Source of the DNA: Bacteroidota bacterium
GTDB taxonomy: Bacteria; Bacteroidota; Bacteroidia; Chitinophagales; Saprospiraceae
Assembly (NCBI GenBank): GCA_020160935.1
Contig: JAIUPL010000008.1
Coordinates: 124,001-188,000, forward strand
DNA: 64,000 nucleotides
Direction: 5' to 3'
Positions within the stretch are counted from its first letter, which is position 1. Each line of letters starts with the position of its first letter. Under the pieces are notes generated by a model. That model was not told the DNA's origin. It saw nothing but the letters and a program-made list of their open reading frames with translations, and made no database searches. Position numbers and translations under genes: made by a program. Of this stretch, positions 8,683 through 16,838 are shown in pieces.

Positions 8683-11679
8683 TTAGAAAGAGACGCTGGC
8701 ACCAAGCAAAATGGTTCTTGCACGCGGGTACGGGGTGTAGTCGATACCGAACGATGGAATGTCGTCGATGGCTTTGTTGATGTTTACCTCTGGGTCTTGT
8801 CCGCTATACTTCGTAAATACAGCCAGGTTCTGGCCGGTAACGAAGAAACGCAGAGAAGACACTGCGGTAGATTTCAGTTTAACACGGTAGCCCAGGGTTA
8901 CGTCCTGAATACGAACAAATGCACCGTCTTCGAGGAAGCGGGTAGAAACCTCAGGCGCATTCAGGCGAGCCTCGCCATTACCAGGAATGTCGGTAGTTGC
9001 GTTGCGGCCACCTGCCAGCGAACCGGCAGTGAAGTAGGCATTAGCCGTGTTGTTGTACACTTTATTGCCAAACTGGCTGTTCAGGAAGATGCTCAGGTCG
9101 AGGTTGCCGAATGTGAAAGAGTTCGTCAAACCTGCTGTTACCGTCGGCAGCGGGCTTCCGATAAACTGCTGGAAGTCGCCGTCGTTGTAGATCGAAATAC
9201 CTTCGCTGTCGTAGCCTGCAAAGTCGCGCACGAAGAATGCGAACAGCGGTTGGCCTTGAGCGATACGTTGTGCAAATGCACCGGAAAGACCCTGACCGTT
9301 GATAGCACCTGTGTTCAGCAGACCTGCGTAGCGTTTTACTTCGTTTTTGTTGTAAGCGCCGTTCAGCATCACATTCCAGCGGAAGTTTTGTTTGTCAACA
9401 GCAACAACATTCAAAGACAGTTCCACACCTGCGTTTTGTACGTCAGCGTCCAGGTTCGTAAAGAAGAAGGGCTGTGGAGCAGGCTGTGCGCTGGTTACTT
9501 TGATCAGCAGGTTGTCGGTATTCTTTTTGTACCAGTCCAACGAACCGGCAACGCGGCCGTCGAGGAATGCGAAATCAACACCTACACCGATAGATTTGGT
9601 AGATTCCCACTGCAGGTTCGGGTTGTTGAACGTAACGTCGCCGATACCACCACCATTGATGTCGTTACCACCGTCGTTGATATCCCAGTCATTGTAACGC
9701 TGACGCTGTTGGTACAGGTTGTATGGAATTTCCTGGTTACCTGTAACACCATAACCCAGGCGGAGGCCCAGATCAGAGAATGCATCCGGAACAAAACCTT
9801 CGTCGACCAGTCTCCATTTGAATGCAAACGCAGGGAAGTAGCCGTATTTGTTGTTGCCACCAAAACGGGTCGAACCGTCTGCACGCAGGGTAGCCGTAAA
9901 CAGGTACTTATCGGCGATACCTACGTTCACACGACCGAAGTAAGACTGCAGTTCGTCGAACGTATTGGAAGAGTTTTTACCAATAATGCTGGTTCCCAGA
10001 TCCTGATTTGCAGAAGCAAAGTTGTTGATCATGTTATCCAGGTCCGAGGTACGGAAGTTCGTCATCTCGATGTCGCGACGAGCGTAGTCGAAGCTCTGGT
10101 AGGAATAACCGAGTACAGCATTCAGGTTAACACGGTTGAACGATTTGTTGTATGTGAAGTAGTTCTCCCACAGGCGGTTGTCGGTTTCCACGTCGATCAG
10201 GAACAGGCGACCGATACCGTTGATAGAGTTGACAACCAGATCGCGCGAGTAGGCTGCTTTTCTGTTGGAAAGCGATTGGTCGAAGCCCAGTACAGTTTTG
10301 AACGAGAGATTTTTGGTCAGGCTCAGTTCGGCTGTCAGGTTACCCAGCGCACGCAGCGTTTTGGTAAAGTCTTTCGACAGTTCGAGCATGGCCACCGGAT
10401 TCGGCTCGTTTACGTTGCGTTGCAGCAGCGTATCGGTTTTGCCTTTGTAAACGGCATACGTCGGGTTTGCTTTTAGCGCGGCACCCAGCAGGTCGCCCTG
10501 GAAACCGGAGTTGTTGGAAATCGGAATGTTGTCGTCATGAACATTGGCAATAGTCACCTGCGTACCAACCGTAAGGCGGTCGTTGATGAACTTTTTGCTG
10601 CCATTGAAACGTGCGGTGTATTTTTTCAGACCGCTTTCCTTGATGATACCTTCCTGATCCTGATAACCGAACGAGAAACGGTAGTCGCCACCATTGCCGC
10701 TACCACCGTATGTGATGTTGTGGTTGTGCGAATAAGCAGTGCGGAAAATCTGGTCTTGCCAGTCGGTATTGCTACCGCCGTCTACTTCTGTAGTTGGAGC
10801 GCCAGGGTTGTACGTTTTCCAGGCAGCGAGGAAGTTCGGGCCGTCGAGCAGGTCATACTTTTTGGAAATGGTGCTGATACCCAGCGAGTAGTCGTAAGAC
10901 AAAGAACCTTTACCCGTTGCACCTTTTTTGGTGGTGATGATCACAACGCCGTTGGCGCCGCGCGAACCGTAAATAGCCGTTGCCGAAGCATCTTTCAGGA
11001 CGTCGATGCTGGCAATGTCAGACGGGTTCAGGAAGTTCAGCGGGTTGCGTGCTGCGCTGGTACCGAAACCGGCATCTGCACCGCCTGCGCTGGTTTCGCC
11101 GCCGGAGAGTGGAACACCATCCACTACGAACAGCGGGTTGTTGCCACTGCGCACAGACGACGTACCACGGATACGCACATTGATACCACCGCCCGGCTCA
11201 CCATTGGAATTGGTGATTTGTACACCGGCTACGCGGCCCTGCATCAATTGCTCCGGAGCAACGATCACGCCTTTGTTAAAATCTTTTTCAGTTACGGAGG
11301 CCACAGCACCTGTAGCGTCGGTTTTGCGAACCGCTCCATAACCGATTACGACCACCTCATCCAGCATGGTGCCGGGTTTCAGTGCAACGTCTACCATGTT
11401 GGAGGCGCCGAGGTCAACTACCTGCTCGGCATAGCCCGTGTAGGCAATGCGCAATTGAGTAGCACCATTGGGCACTTCTACCGAATAGTTGCCGTCGATG
11501 TCGGTATTACCACCACGGGTAGTACCTACGACCGAAACAGTTGCACCGATAAGGCCTTCGCCGGTCTCGGCATCCGAAACCTTACCTTTTACGGTGCGTT
11601 GCGCCAGTGCAAAGTTGCTGAGTAGCATCAGAAATGCCAACAGCGCTCCACCTTTGGTAACGGTGTTTAGAAACTTCAT
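8683..11679 (-). CDS. SusC/RagA-family TonB-linked outer-membrane transporter
   Basis: The 998-residue protein has a signal peptide (LLAFLMLLSNFALAQ), a carboxypeptidase-regulatory-like domain at about 27-110 (TVKGKVSDAETGEGLIGATVSVVG), the DEVVVIGYG segment that precedes the plug, and a plug with the SusC signature (VRIRGTSSVRSGNNPLFVVDGVP and IDVLKDASATAIYGSRGANGVV). The rest is a 22-strand barrel ending in Phe (ILLGASVSF). It imports the ligand captured by SusD, powered by TonB. No N-terminal STN domain is present, so unlike the second SusC in this window it should not signal to a FecR/ECF pair. Its promoter lies about 200 bases upstream, leaving a long leader. Confidence 0.97.
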   Translation of the reverse strand: MKFLNTVTKGGALLAFLMLLSNFALAQRTVKGKVSDAETGEGLIGATVSVVGTTRGGNTDIDGNYSVEVPNGATQLRIAYTGYAEQVVDLGASNMVDVALKPGTMLDEVVVIGYGAVRKTDATGAVASVTEKDFNKGVIVAPEQLMQGRVAGVQITNSNGEPGGGINVRIRGTSSVRSGNNPLFVVDGVPLSGGETSAGGADAGFGTSAARNPLNFLNPSDIASIDVLKDASATAIYGSRGANGVVIITTKKGATGKGSLSYDYSLGISTISKKYDLLDGPNFLAAWKTYNPGAPTTEVDGGSNTDWQDQIFRTAYSHNHNITYGGSGNGGDYRFSFGYQDQEGIIKESGLKKYTARFNGSKKFINDRLTVGTQVTIANVHDDNIPISNNSGFQGDLLGAALKANPTYAVYKGKTDTLLQRNVNEPNPVAMLELSKDFTKTLRALGNLTAELSLTKNLSFKTVLGFDQSLSNRKAAYSRDLVVNSINGIGRLFLIDVETDNRLWENYFTYNKSFNRVNLNAVLGYSYQSFDYARRDIEMTNFRTSDLDNMINNFASANQDLGTSIIGKNSSNTFDELQSYFGRVNVGIADKYLFTATLRADGSTRFGGNNKYGYFPAFAFKWRLVDEGFVPDAFSDLGLRLGYGVTGNQEIPYNLYQQRQRYNDWDINDGGNDINGGGIGDVTFNNPNLQWESTKSIGVGVDFAFLDGRVAGSLDWYKKNTDNLLIKVTSAQPAPQPFFFTNLDADVQNAGVELSLNVVAVDKQNFRWNVMLNGAYNKNEVKRYAGLLNTGAINGQGLSGAFAQRIAQGQPLFAFFVRDFAGYDSEGISIYNDGDFQQFIGSPLPTVTAGLTNSFTFGNLDLSIFLNSQFGNKVYNNTANAYFTAGSLAGGRNATTDIPGNGEARLNAPEVSTRFLEDGAFVRIQDVTLGYRVKLKSTAVSSLRFFVTGQNLAVFTKYSGQDPEVNINKAIDDIPSFGIDYTPYPRARTILLGASVSF

Positions 11680-12068
11680 ACGATAATAGTTTAGTTAAAG
11701 TGAAAAGAAATCCTTCACGGTGTGAAAGTCATTTGTCGGTGATTAGGATTAGGTACTAAAAATCAAGTTTTTACCTGGTAAGAATGTTCAAAGAACATTT
11801 ATCCTGTACAGGATATTATTTGGAAAAGGCAAGTCGAACAGGGTCGAGGATAAAAGGCGTGTGGTGTCCGCCTGTGGTGATGCGAAGGTATGATTCACTG
11901 CAATAAACAACAAAACCTTTTTCAAGTTTTTCCATGTTTGCTATTTTCAGAATTTTATTGTGAATTTTCTGATACATAATCTAATGCCATCATTATTAGG
12001 GAGTTACGTAAATTCAGAATAAAAGTCGGAATATTTCCGACGACATTTGTCGATGAATTCTACACTAT
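11680..12068. other. Divergent control region between susC and aguA, with palindromes
   Basis: No gene is seen here. On the susC side the leader holds two palindromes: AATGTTC-AAA-GAACATT at 11783-11799 and the perfect 14-mer ATCCTGTACAGGAT at 11801-11814. On the aguA side there are two more: GTCGGAA-TAT-TTCCGAC at 12025-12041, immediately followed by CGACA-TT-TGTCG at 12041-12052. The first pair lies downstream of the predicted susC start site and the second just upstream of the aguA -33 box. They could be operators or leader hairpins. Confidence 0.6.
11883..11913 (-). promoter_or_regulatory. Promoter for the SusC-SusD operon
   Basis: On the minus strand a TTG (11911-11913) and a TACCTTCG -7 box (11883-11890, one mismatch from TAnnTTTG) are spaced by 20 bases. 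The transcript would start near 11877 and carry a leader of about 200 bases. Confidence 0.55.
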
Positions 12069-12099
12069 TTGGCGCCCTATAGGAATTGGAGTACGTTTG
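12069..12099 (+). promoter_or_regulatory. Promoter for agmatine deiminase gene
   Basis: TTG at 12069-12071 and a consensus TACGTTTG -7 box at 12092-12099 are separated by 20 bases. The start codon at 12124 is 24 bases past the box, so the leader is short. Confidence 0.75.
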
Positions 12100-12123
12100 C
12101 ATTTGTAAAAACCTGCTATCAGA

Positions 12124-13152
12124 ATGCCGACAACGCCACACAGACGCTTGCCTGCGGAATGGGAACCGCAGAGCATGGTACAACTTACTTTCCCGCATGC
12201 CGATACCGATTGGGCCGATCACCTCGAAACCGTAATGCCTTGTTTTCTGGAAATCGCTGCTGCGATCAGTCGATTTCAATCCGTATTGATTGCATGCCGA
12301 AATGCTGCTGAAATACGCCCTTTGTTGCGCGGGAATACCGAACGAATCCATTTGCTGGAGGTAATGAGCAACGATACCTGGGCGCGCGACCACGGTGCTA
12401 TAACTATTATGGAGGATCAACGCCCGGTTTTGATCGACTTTGTATTCAACGGATGGGGCCTGAAATTTCCAGCACATTTAGACAACCTGATCACACGCAG
12501 TATTTTTCAATCCGGAATCTGGAATGCAGAAATACGCCACGGCGGCCTGGTGCTGGAGGGTGGAGGCATCGAAAGTGACGGAGTGGGCACTTTGCTGACC
12601 ACATCCGAATGCTTGCTCTCTCCCAATCGGAATCCGCATCTGACAAAAGCAGAAATCGAAGCGCAACTCAAAGATTTGTTTGGTGTGAAACAGGTGCTGT
12701 GGTTGAACCATGGATATCTGGCCGGAGACGATACCGACTCTCATATCGATACGCTGGCGCGGTTTTGTGACCCGCAAACCATCGCTTACGTCAAATGCGA
12801 CGATCCGGATGATGAACATTTTGAAGCCCTGGAGAAAATGGAAGCCGAACTTCAAACCTTTCGCGATCTCAACGGCAACCCTTACAAATTGGTGCCCTTG
12901 CCATGGCCCGACGCACATTTTGATGCAACAGGGCAGCGTTTGCCTGCGACATATGCCAATTTCCTAATCATCAACGGCGCTGTTTTGGTACCCACCTATG
13001 CCTCGCCACAGGATGAAACTGCACTGCAAATTTTCGGGCAGTTATTCCCGGACCGGCAAGTGATCGGCATCGATTGTAATCCGCTCATTTTACAGCACGG
13101 CTCGCTCCATTGCGTTACCATGCAATACCCTGCAGAAGTGAAAGTAGCCTGA
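12124..13152 (+). CDS. aguA: Agmatine deiminase (Porphyromonas-type PAD family)
   Basis: The enzyme converts agmatine to N-carbamoylputrescine plus ammonia. The 342-residue protein has the full family pattern: PAEWEPQSMVQLTFPH at the N-terminus, NDTWARDHGA with the substrate-binding Asp, GGLVLEGGGIESDG, GDDTDSHIDTLARF with the catalytic His, and the C-terminal GSLHCVTMQ with catalytic Cys330. Length is normal. There is no signal peptide, which argues against a secreted peptidyl-arginine deiminase. The N-carbamoylputrescine amidase gene follows one gene later, so the pair makes putrescine from agmatine. No arginine decarboxylase is in the window; agmatine must come from elsewhere in the genome or from outside. 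Confidence 0.94.
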   Translation: MPTTPHRRLPAEWEPQSMVQLTFPHADTDWADHLETVMPCFLEIAAAISRFQSVLIACRNAAEIRPLLRGNTERIHLLEVMSNDTWARDHGAITIMEDQRPVLIDFVFNGWGLKFPAHLDNLITRSIFQSGIWNAEIRHGGLVLEGGGIESDGVGTLLTTSECLLSPNRNPHLTKAEIEAQLKDLFGVKQVLWLNHGYLAGDDTDSHIDTLARFCDPQTIAYVKCDDPDDEHFEALEKMEAELQTFRDLNGNPYKLVPLPWPDAHFDATGQRLPATYANFLIINGAVLVPTYASPQDETALQIFGQLFPDRQVIGIDCNPLILQHGSLHCVTMQYPAEVKVA

Positions 13153-13243
13153 TGTCAAAGAACAATTTTATTTGAAGCAATAAAGGTATTCTGGCTGCTT
13201 GCACGGCGTATCGGGCACTGTTTGGAGATTTTCCCGCAAACAG

Positions 13244-13273
13244 TTGCGCAAACGTTTGCTGTTGGTAACTTTG
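13244..13273 (+). promoter_or_regulatory. Promoter with embedded LacI-type operator
   Basis: TTG at 13244-13246 and TAACTTTG at 13266-13273 are spaced by exactly 19 bases. Between them lies the perfect palindrome GCAAACGTTTGC (13248-13259) with a central CG step, the usual form of a LacI/GalR-family operator. It precedes the LacI-type gene at 13398 and probably allows that regulator to control itself and the amidase gene behind it. The leader is about 118 bases. Confidence 0.78.
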
Positions 13274-13397
13274 TGAAAATTGTGAATAAGTTTGTTCTTG
13301 CAAAAACAAATAAGAATTGGAAACCAGTCGGTTCAGATCACTAATATATGGTATTTCTCAAAAAATCAGTTGTTTTGTTTAGTAGCCTGAAATTGCC

Positions 13398-14435
13398 ATG
13401 AAAAGAACAACGATCAAAGACATTGCCCAACAGTTGGGAATCAACCCATCTACCGTATCGCGTGCGTTGAAAGACCACCCTGATATTGGCGCCGCTTTGC
13501 GTGCTGAAATCAAGCAATTGGCCGCTCAGATGCACTATCGTCCCAATCATATGGCGGTATATCTTCGGCAACGCAGCAGCAAATTGATCGGACTGATCGT
13601 GCCGGAAGTGACCATGTTTTTTTATCCCTCCGTGATGAAGGGAATCCAGAATGTTTTGCACGATGCAGGCTACAACCTGATCATGCTTCCTTCCAACGAA
13701 TCGCTGGAAAGGGAAGTGGAAAACATCCGCATTTGTTATGAAAACGATGTGGCTGGTATCATGCTGTCTTTTTCCCGTTATCGCCATACTTCCGAACAAC
13801 TCTCTACCCTGGAAGAAATGGGCGCCCCGGTAGTCATGTTTGATAAAATCATCGATGACCTGCCCTACGACGCGATTATTCTGGAAGATTTCCAGTCGGC
13901 TTATTCCGCTATCAGCCACCTCATCGCTACCGGGTGTAAAAAAATAGCAGGCATCTTTGGCAATCCCGACCTGCGAATCACACAATTACGACTAGATGGT
14001 TTCAAACAAGCCATCCGGGATGCCGGGCTGGAATGCAGGGATGAATACATTTGTTTTTCCAACAGTTCGTACGAAGCCGAACGCGATGCGCGCCATCTGA
14101 TGGCTTCTGCCGACCCTCCGGACGGGATATTTGCCATGACCGACGAAATTATCATTGGTTCCCTGCCTTCCATCGTACGGTCTGGAAAAAACATTCCGGA
14201 AGAATGTTCCATTATTTGCATCAGCGACGGATTTTTGCCCTACTGCCTTCATCCCAAGGTAACGTTTTTGCACCACGACGGCTATGAAGTGGGCAAACTA
14301 ACGGCTCAACGGATGTTGAAACTCATTGAAGAAGGCGTATTTCCCAACAAGAACTACAAAGGAACGGTGACGATGCTGAAGCCGCCACTCATTGAACTTG
14401 GTACAACCAAAACGCTGAAACCCAACACTAAATAA
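13398..14435 (+). CDS. LacI/GalR-family transcriptional regulator
   Basis: The 345-residue protein has an N-terminal LacI-type helix-turn-helix (TIKDIAQQLGINPSTVSRAL) with a hinge helix (YRPNHMAVYLRQRSS), followed by a periplasmic-binding-protein-like effector domain (KLIGLIVPEVTMFFYPSVMKG to the C-terminus). It sits between agmatine deiminase and N-carbamoylputrescine amidase and its stop codon is one base from the amidase start, so the two are co-transcribed. A matching palindromic operator lies in its own promoter. Most members sense sugars; control of agmatine use is suggested by position alone. The true effector is unknown. Confidence 0.93.
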   Translation: MKRTTIKDIAQQLGINPSTVSRALKDHPDIGAALRAEIKQLAAQMHYRPNHMAVYLRQRSSKLIGLIVPEVTMFFYPSVMKGIQNVLHDAGYNLIMLPSNESLEREVENIRICYENDVAGIMLSFSRYRHTSEQLSTLEEMGAPVVMFDKIIDDLPYDAIILEDFQSAYSAISHLIATGCKKIAGIFGNPDLRITQLRLDGFKQAIRDAGLECRDEYICFSNSSYEAERDARHLMASADPPDGIFAMTDEIIIGSLPSIVRSGKNIPEECSIICISDGFLPYCLHPKVTFLHHDGYEVGKLTAQRMLKLIEEGVFPNKNYKGTVTMLKPPLIELGTTKTLKPNTK

Positions 14436-14436
14436 G

Positions 14437-15327
14437 ATGTCTGTTTTACAAGTAGGCCTTGTACAGCAATCCTGTACGAACGATAAAAAAGCAAATATTG
14501 AAAAATCGCTTCGCGGCATTGCCGAGTGCGCATCCAAAGGCGCTCAACTCGTCGTGTTGCAGGAGTTACATTGCGGTATTTATTTCTGCCAGGCAGAAGA
14601 TACGGCTATGTTCGACATGGCCGAGCCCATTCCCGGACCCGATACGGAGGTGTTCGCTGCGGCTGCCCGCCAGCACGGAGTGGTACTGGTCAGTTCGTTG
14701 TTTGAAAAACGCGCTCCCGGTTTGTACCACAATACAGCGGTCGTGTTTGAAAAAGACGGGTCGATCGCCGGGAAATATCGAAAAATGCATATTCCGGACG
14801 ACCCGGCCTACTATGAAAAATTCTATTTCACGCCGGGCGACATGGGTTTTAAACCTATCAAAACCTCTGTCGGTATGCTGGGTGTGCTTGTTTGCTGGGA
14901 TCAATGGTACCCCGAAGCAGCACGTCTGATGGCCCTGGCCGGAGCGGAGGTGTTGATTTATCCAACCGCCATTGGTTGGGAAAGCAGCGACGAACAGTCG
15001 GAGAAAAACAGACAACACGATGCCTGGTACACCATCCAGCGCGGACATGCAGTAGCCAACGGACTACCCGTCATTACCGTAAACAGGGTAGGGCAGGAGC
15101 CGGACTGGACGGGCGTGACAGGAGGTATACAGTTCTGGGGGCAAAGTTTTGTTGCAGGCCCGCAGGGTGAAATACTACACCTGGGCGCCACCGACCGTGA
15201 AGAAAACGTGGTGGTAGCCATCGACAAAAAACGCACGGAAAATGTGCGCCGTATATGGCCGTTCTTCCGCGACCGGCGCATTGACTACTACGACGGACTG
15301 GTCAAGCGGTATCTGGACAACGATTAG
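14437..15327 (+). CDS. aguB: N-carbamoylputrescine amidase
   Basis: This 296-residue nitrilase-superfamily enzyme hydrolyses N-carbamoylputrescine to putrescine, CO2 and ammonia. The Glu-Lys-Cys triad is visible: Glu43 in VVLQELHC, Lys116 in GKYRKMHIP, and Cys153 in GVLVCWDQWYPEAARL. The segments FYFTPGD and GQSFVAGPQGEI are typical of the AguB branch. It directly follows the LacI-type gene by one base and completes the two-step agmatine to putrescine path begun by the agmatine deiminase 1.3 kb upstream. It ends 3 bases before the convergent stress-protein gene. Confidence 0.94.
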   Translation: MSVLQVGLVQQSCTNDKKANIEKSLRGIAECASKGAQLVVLQELHCGIYFCQAEDTAMFDMAEPIPGPDTEVFAAAARQHGVVLVSSLFEKRAPGLYHNTAVVFEKDGSIAGKYRKMHIPDDPAYYEKFYFTPGDMGFKPIKTSVGMLGVLVCWDQWYPEAARLMALAGAEVLIYPTAIGWESSDEQSEKNRQHDAWYTIQRGHAVANGLPVITVNRVGQEPDWTGVTGGIQFWGQSFVAGPQGEILHLGATDREENVVVAIDKKRTENVRRIWPFFRDRRIDYYDGLVKRYLDND

Positions 15328-15330
15328 CGC

Positions 15331-16164
15331 TTACCCTTTTTCAGAATCGTGGAGCACCAGGAGAGGCACATTCGTGTGGTGTGCCAGTTTTCTGGAAATG
15401 CTGTCTGCAAAGAGTTTGTGCAGCAGCGAGTGTTCGTGTGCCACCGCCACTACACCGTTGGCGTTGGTCGATTCCACAAAGTCGCTGATAGCCTGTGCAA
15501 TATGCGTGCTGTGCAGGTAATGGAAATTGTGCGGGATGCTGCTCAGTTTTTTGCTCAGCACTTCTTCGTCGCGCTTATTGGGCTCGGCATTGGGTTTGGT
15601 AAATACGTGTACCACATCGAGTCCGGTATGCTGCACATTTAGAGTAGACTTCAGCACTTGCTGAGTCGCGGGGCTCAGGTGCATCCTGAAATCGGTAGCC
15701 AGTACAAAACGGGCATGGTTGCGGAAAACGGCTTTGGGCGGCACTACCATCACCGGTATTTTACTCCCGGTAATAACATTTCCTGCTACGCTCCCCAGCA
15801 ACACACCCTTCAGACCGGTGGCGCCGGTGGTACCCATGACAATCATATCTGCTTTCATGTCTTCAGCAGCCTGCACGATAGATGAAGCCGGAAAACCGAC
15901 GCGGCATTCTGTTTCAACCGGGATATTCTGTAGATGAGGGCTTTTAATAAAGCGCTTTGCCCAGGATGCCATGCTTTTGTTGCGCTGTTTGATATAATCG
16001 TCGATCCAGAAAGCGTCGTACACATTGTTGTCGACCCCTTCGCTGGGGTACACAACATAAATGGCAACGATTTTGGCGTCGATTCTTTGTGCCATTTCCA
16101 ATGCATACATCATCGCATTGTTGGCGCATTTTGAAAAGTCGGTGGGAACTATGATCGTTTTCAT
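15331..16164 (-). CDS. Tandem-domain universal stress protein
   Basis: The 277-residue cytoplasmic protein contains two UspA-like domains. The first (about 1-145) begins MKTIIVPTDFSKCANNAM and holds the ATP-binding loop MGTTGATGLKGVLLGS. The second half (about 150-277) is more diverged and lacks a clear copy of that loop. Translation from the ATG at 16164 gives the standard N-terminus; a TTG two codons upstream is not needed. Such proteins are induced by stress and bind nucleotides; the precise role is not known. A small unknown gene lies upstream on the same strand across a repeat. Confidence 0.9.
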   Translation of the reverse strand: MKTIIVPTDFSKCANNAMMYALEMAQRIDAKIVAIYVVYPSEGVDNNVYDAFWIDDYIKQRNKSMASWAKRFIKSPHLQNIPVETECRVGFPASSIVQAAEDMKADMIVMGTTGATGLKGVLLGSVAGNVITGSKIPVMVVPPKAVFRNHARFVLATDFRMHLSPATQQVLKSTLNVQHTGLDVVHVFTKPNAEPNKRDEEVLSKKLSSIPHNFHYLHSTHIAQAISDFVESTNANGVVAVAHEHSLLHKLFADSISRKLAHHTNVPLLVLHDSEKG

Positions 16165-16195
16165 AATCAATATGTTGTGTTACTTTTTTTTAAAT

Positions 16196-16251
16196 CTCTC
16201 ACCCTCTCACCCTCTCACCCTCTCACCCTCTCACTGTCTCACTCTCTCACC
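16196..16251. repeat. Octamer tandem repeat (CTCTCACC)n
   Basis: Seven near-identical 8-base units of CTCTCACC lie head to tail between the stress-protein gene and the small gene upstream of it. The first four are perfect. It resembles, in composition, the C/T-rich repeats at 51300-51396 and 55197-55340. Confidence 0.9.
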
Positions 16252-16256
16252 TCTAT

Positions 16257-16670
16257 CTAGTCCTGCTCCCTGTAATCCATCGGATCCCCAAACTCTGTAT
16301 GGATATGATCGCTGTCCTGGGCTTTCAATTCCTGTTCGGCAAGCGTGAGGTGGTCAGTTTTGGAAGTTTCCAGCCATATTTTTCCCGAACGCCTGAAGAC
16401 CTGAACGTGCAAACCAAATTGCTCTTTAAACAACTTTTCCACTTCCATGACTTTCATGTGCGCCTGGATATCGATCTCACAGGGACTGGCAAGCCGATCC
16501 GTGAGCGCGCCCAATAATTTGTCTTTTTCCTGAATCAAAAACTTGGCTGCGCTGCTTTTGAAGTCATCATGCGGCTTGCTGAAAAAAGCCAGTTTCAGGT
16601 TGGGGAAAAAAGCATTGAACTGGGCTTGCAATGCTCCCATAGTAGTGTCGGATGCAAGATGAATGTTCAT
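16257..16670 (-). CDS. Hypothetical protein with two similar halves
   Basis: The 137-residue protein has no signal peptide and no recognised enzyme motif. It seems to consist of two related halves: MNIHLASDTTMGALQAQF near the N-terminus, and IDIQAHMKVMEVEKLFKEQF starting near residue 64. Each is a strand followed by a helix and then a strand with aromatic residues. The second half ends in LTLAEQELKAQ. The ATG at 16670 is used; a GTG 16 codons upstream would add a hydrophobic tail without support. It is on the same strand as the stress protein, separated by the octamer repeat, so joint expression is possible. I do not recognise the family. Confidence 0.6.
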   Translation of the reverse strand: MNIHLASDTTMGALQAQFNAFFPNLKLAFFSKPHDDFKSSAAKFLIQEKDKLLGALTDRLASPCEIDIQAHMKVMEVEKLFKEQFGLHVQVFRRSGKIWLETSKTDHLTLAEQELKAQDSDHIHTEFGDPMDYREQD

Positions 16671-16751
16671 AACCTGGCTTATTTTATACTGCAAAACAAG
16701 TTCCTGTACGACAAACACTCAATGACTACGGTCATCAGCAGGGGTGATAAA

Positions 16752-16833
16752 GTATCCGATACCTGTTAGATGGTGTTTTGATTTCAGTAATTCGGCACAG
16801 AAATTAAAACACGCTCTAACAGGTATCGGGTAT
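16752..16833. repeat. Palindromic element 1 (imperfect 34-bp arms)
   Basis: Arms at 16752-16785 and 16800-16833 pair with about five mismatches around a 14-base loop; the outer core CCGATACCTGTTAGA / TCTAACAGGTATCGG is perfect. Read from the right arm the sequence contains TTAGAGCGTGTT, which is shared with the elements at 25784 and 34822. It begins 5 bases past the stop of the subtilase gene and could also end that transcript. Confidence 0.8.
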
Positions 16834-16838
16834 TACGC

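Noticed and set aside
8221-10476. A 751-codon open frame on the plus strand
   Set aside because: It lies fully opposite the SusC and SusD genes, its product has no family resemblance and is rich in Val/Cys/Thr, and the minus-strand genes are certain.
16196-16251. A CRISPR array
   Set aside because: Units are 8 bases without spacers; the other tandem repeats also lack spacer structure. No cas gene is seen.
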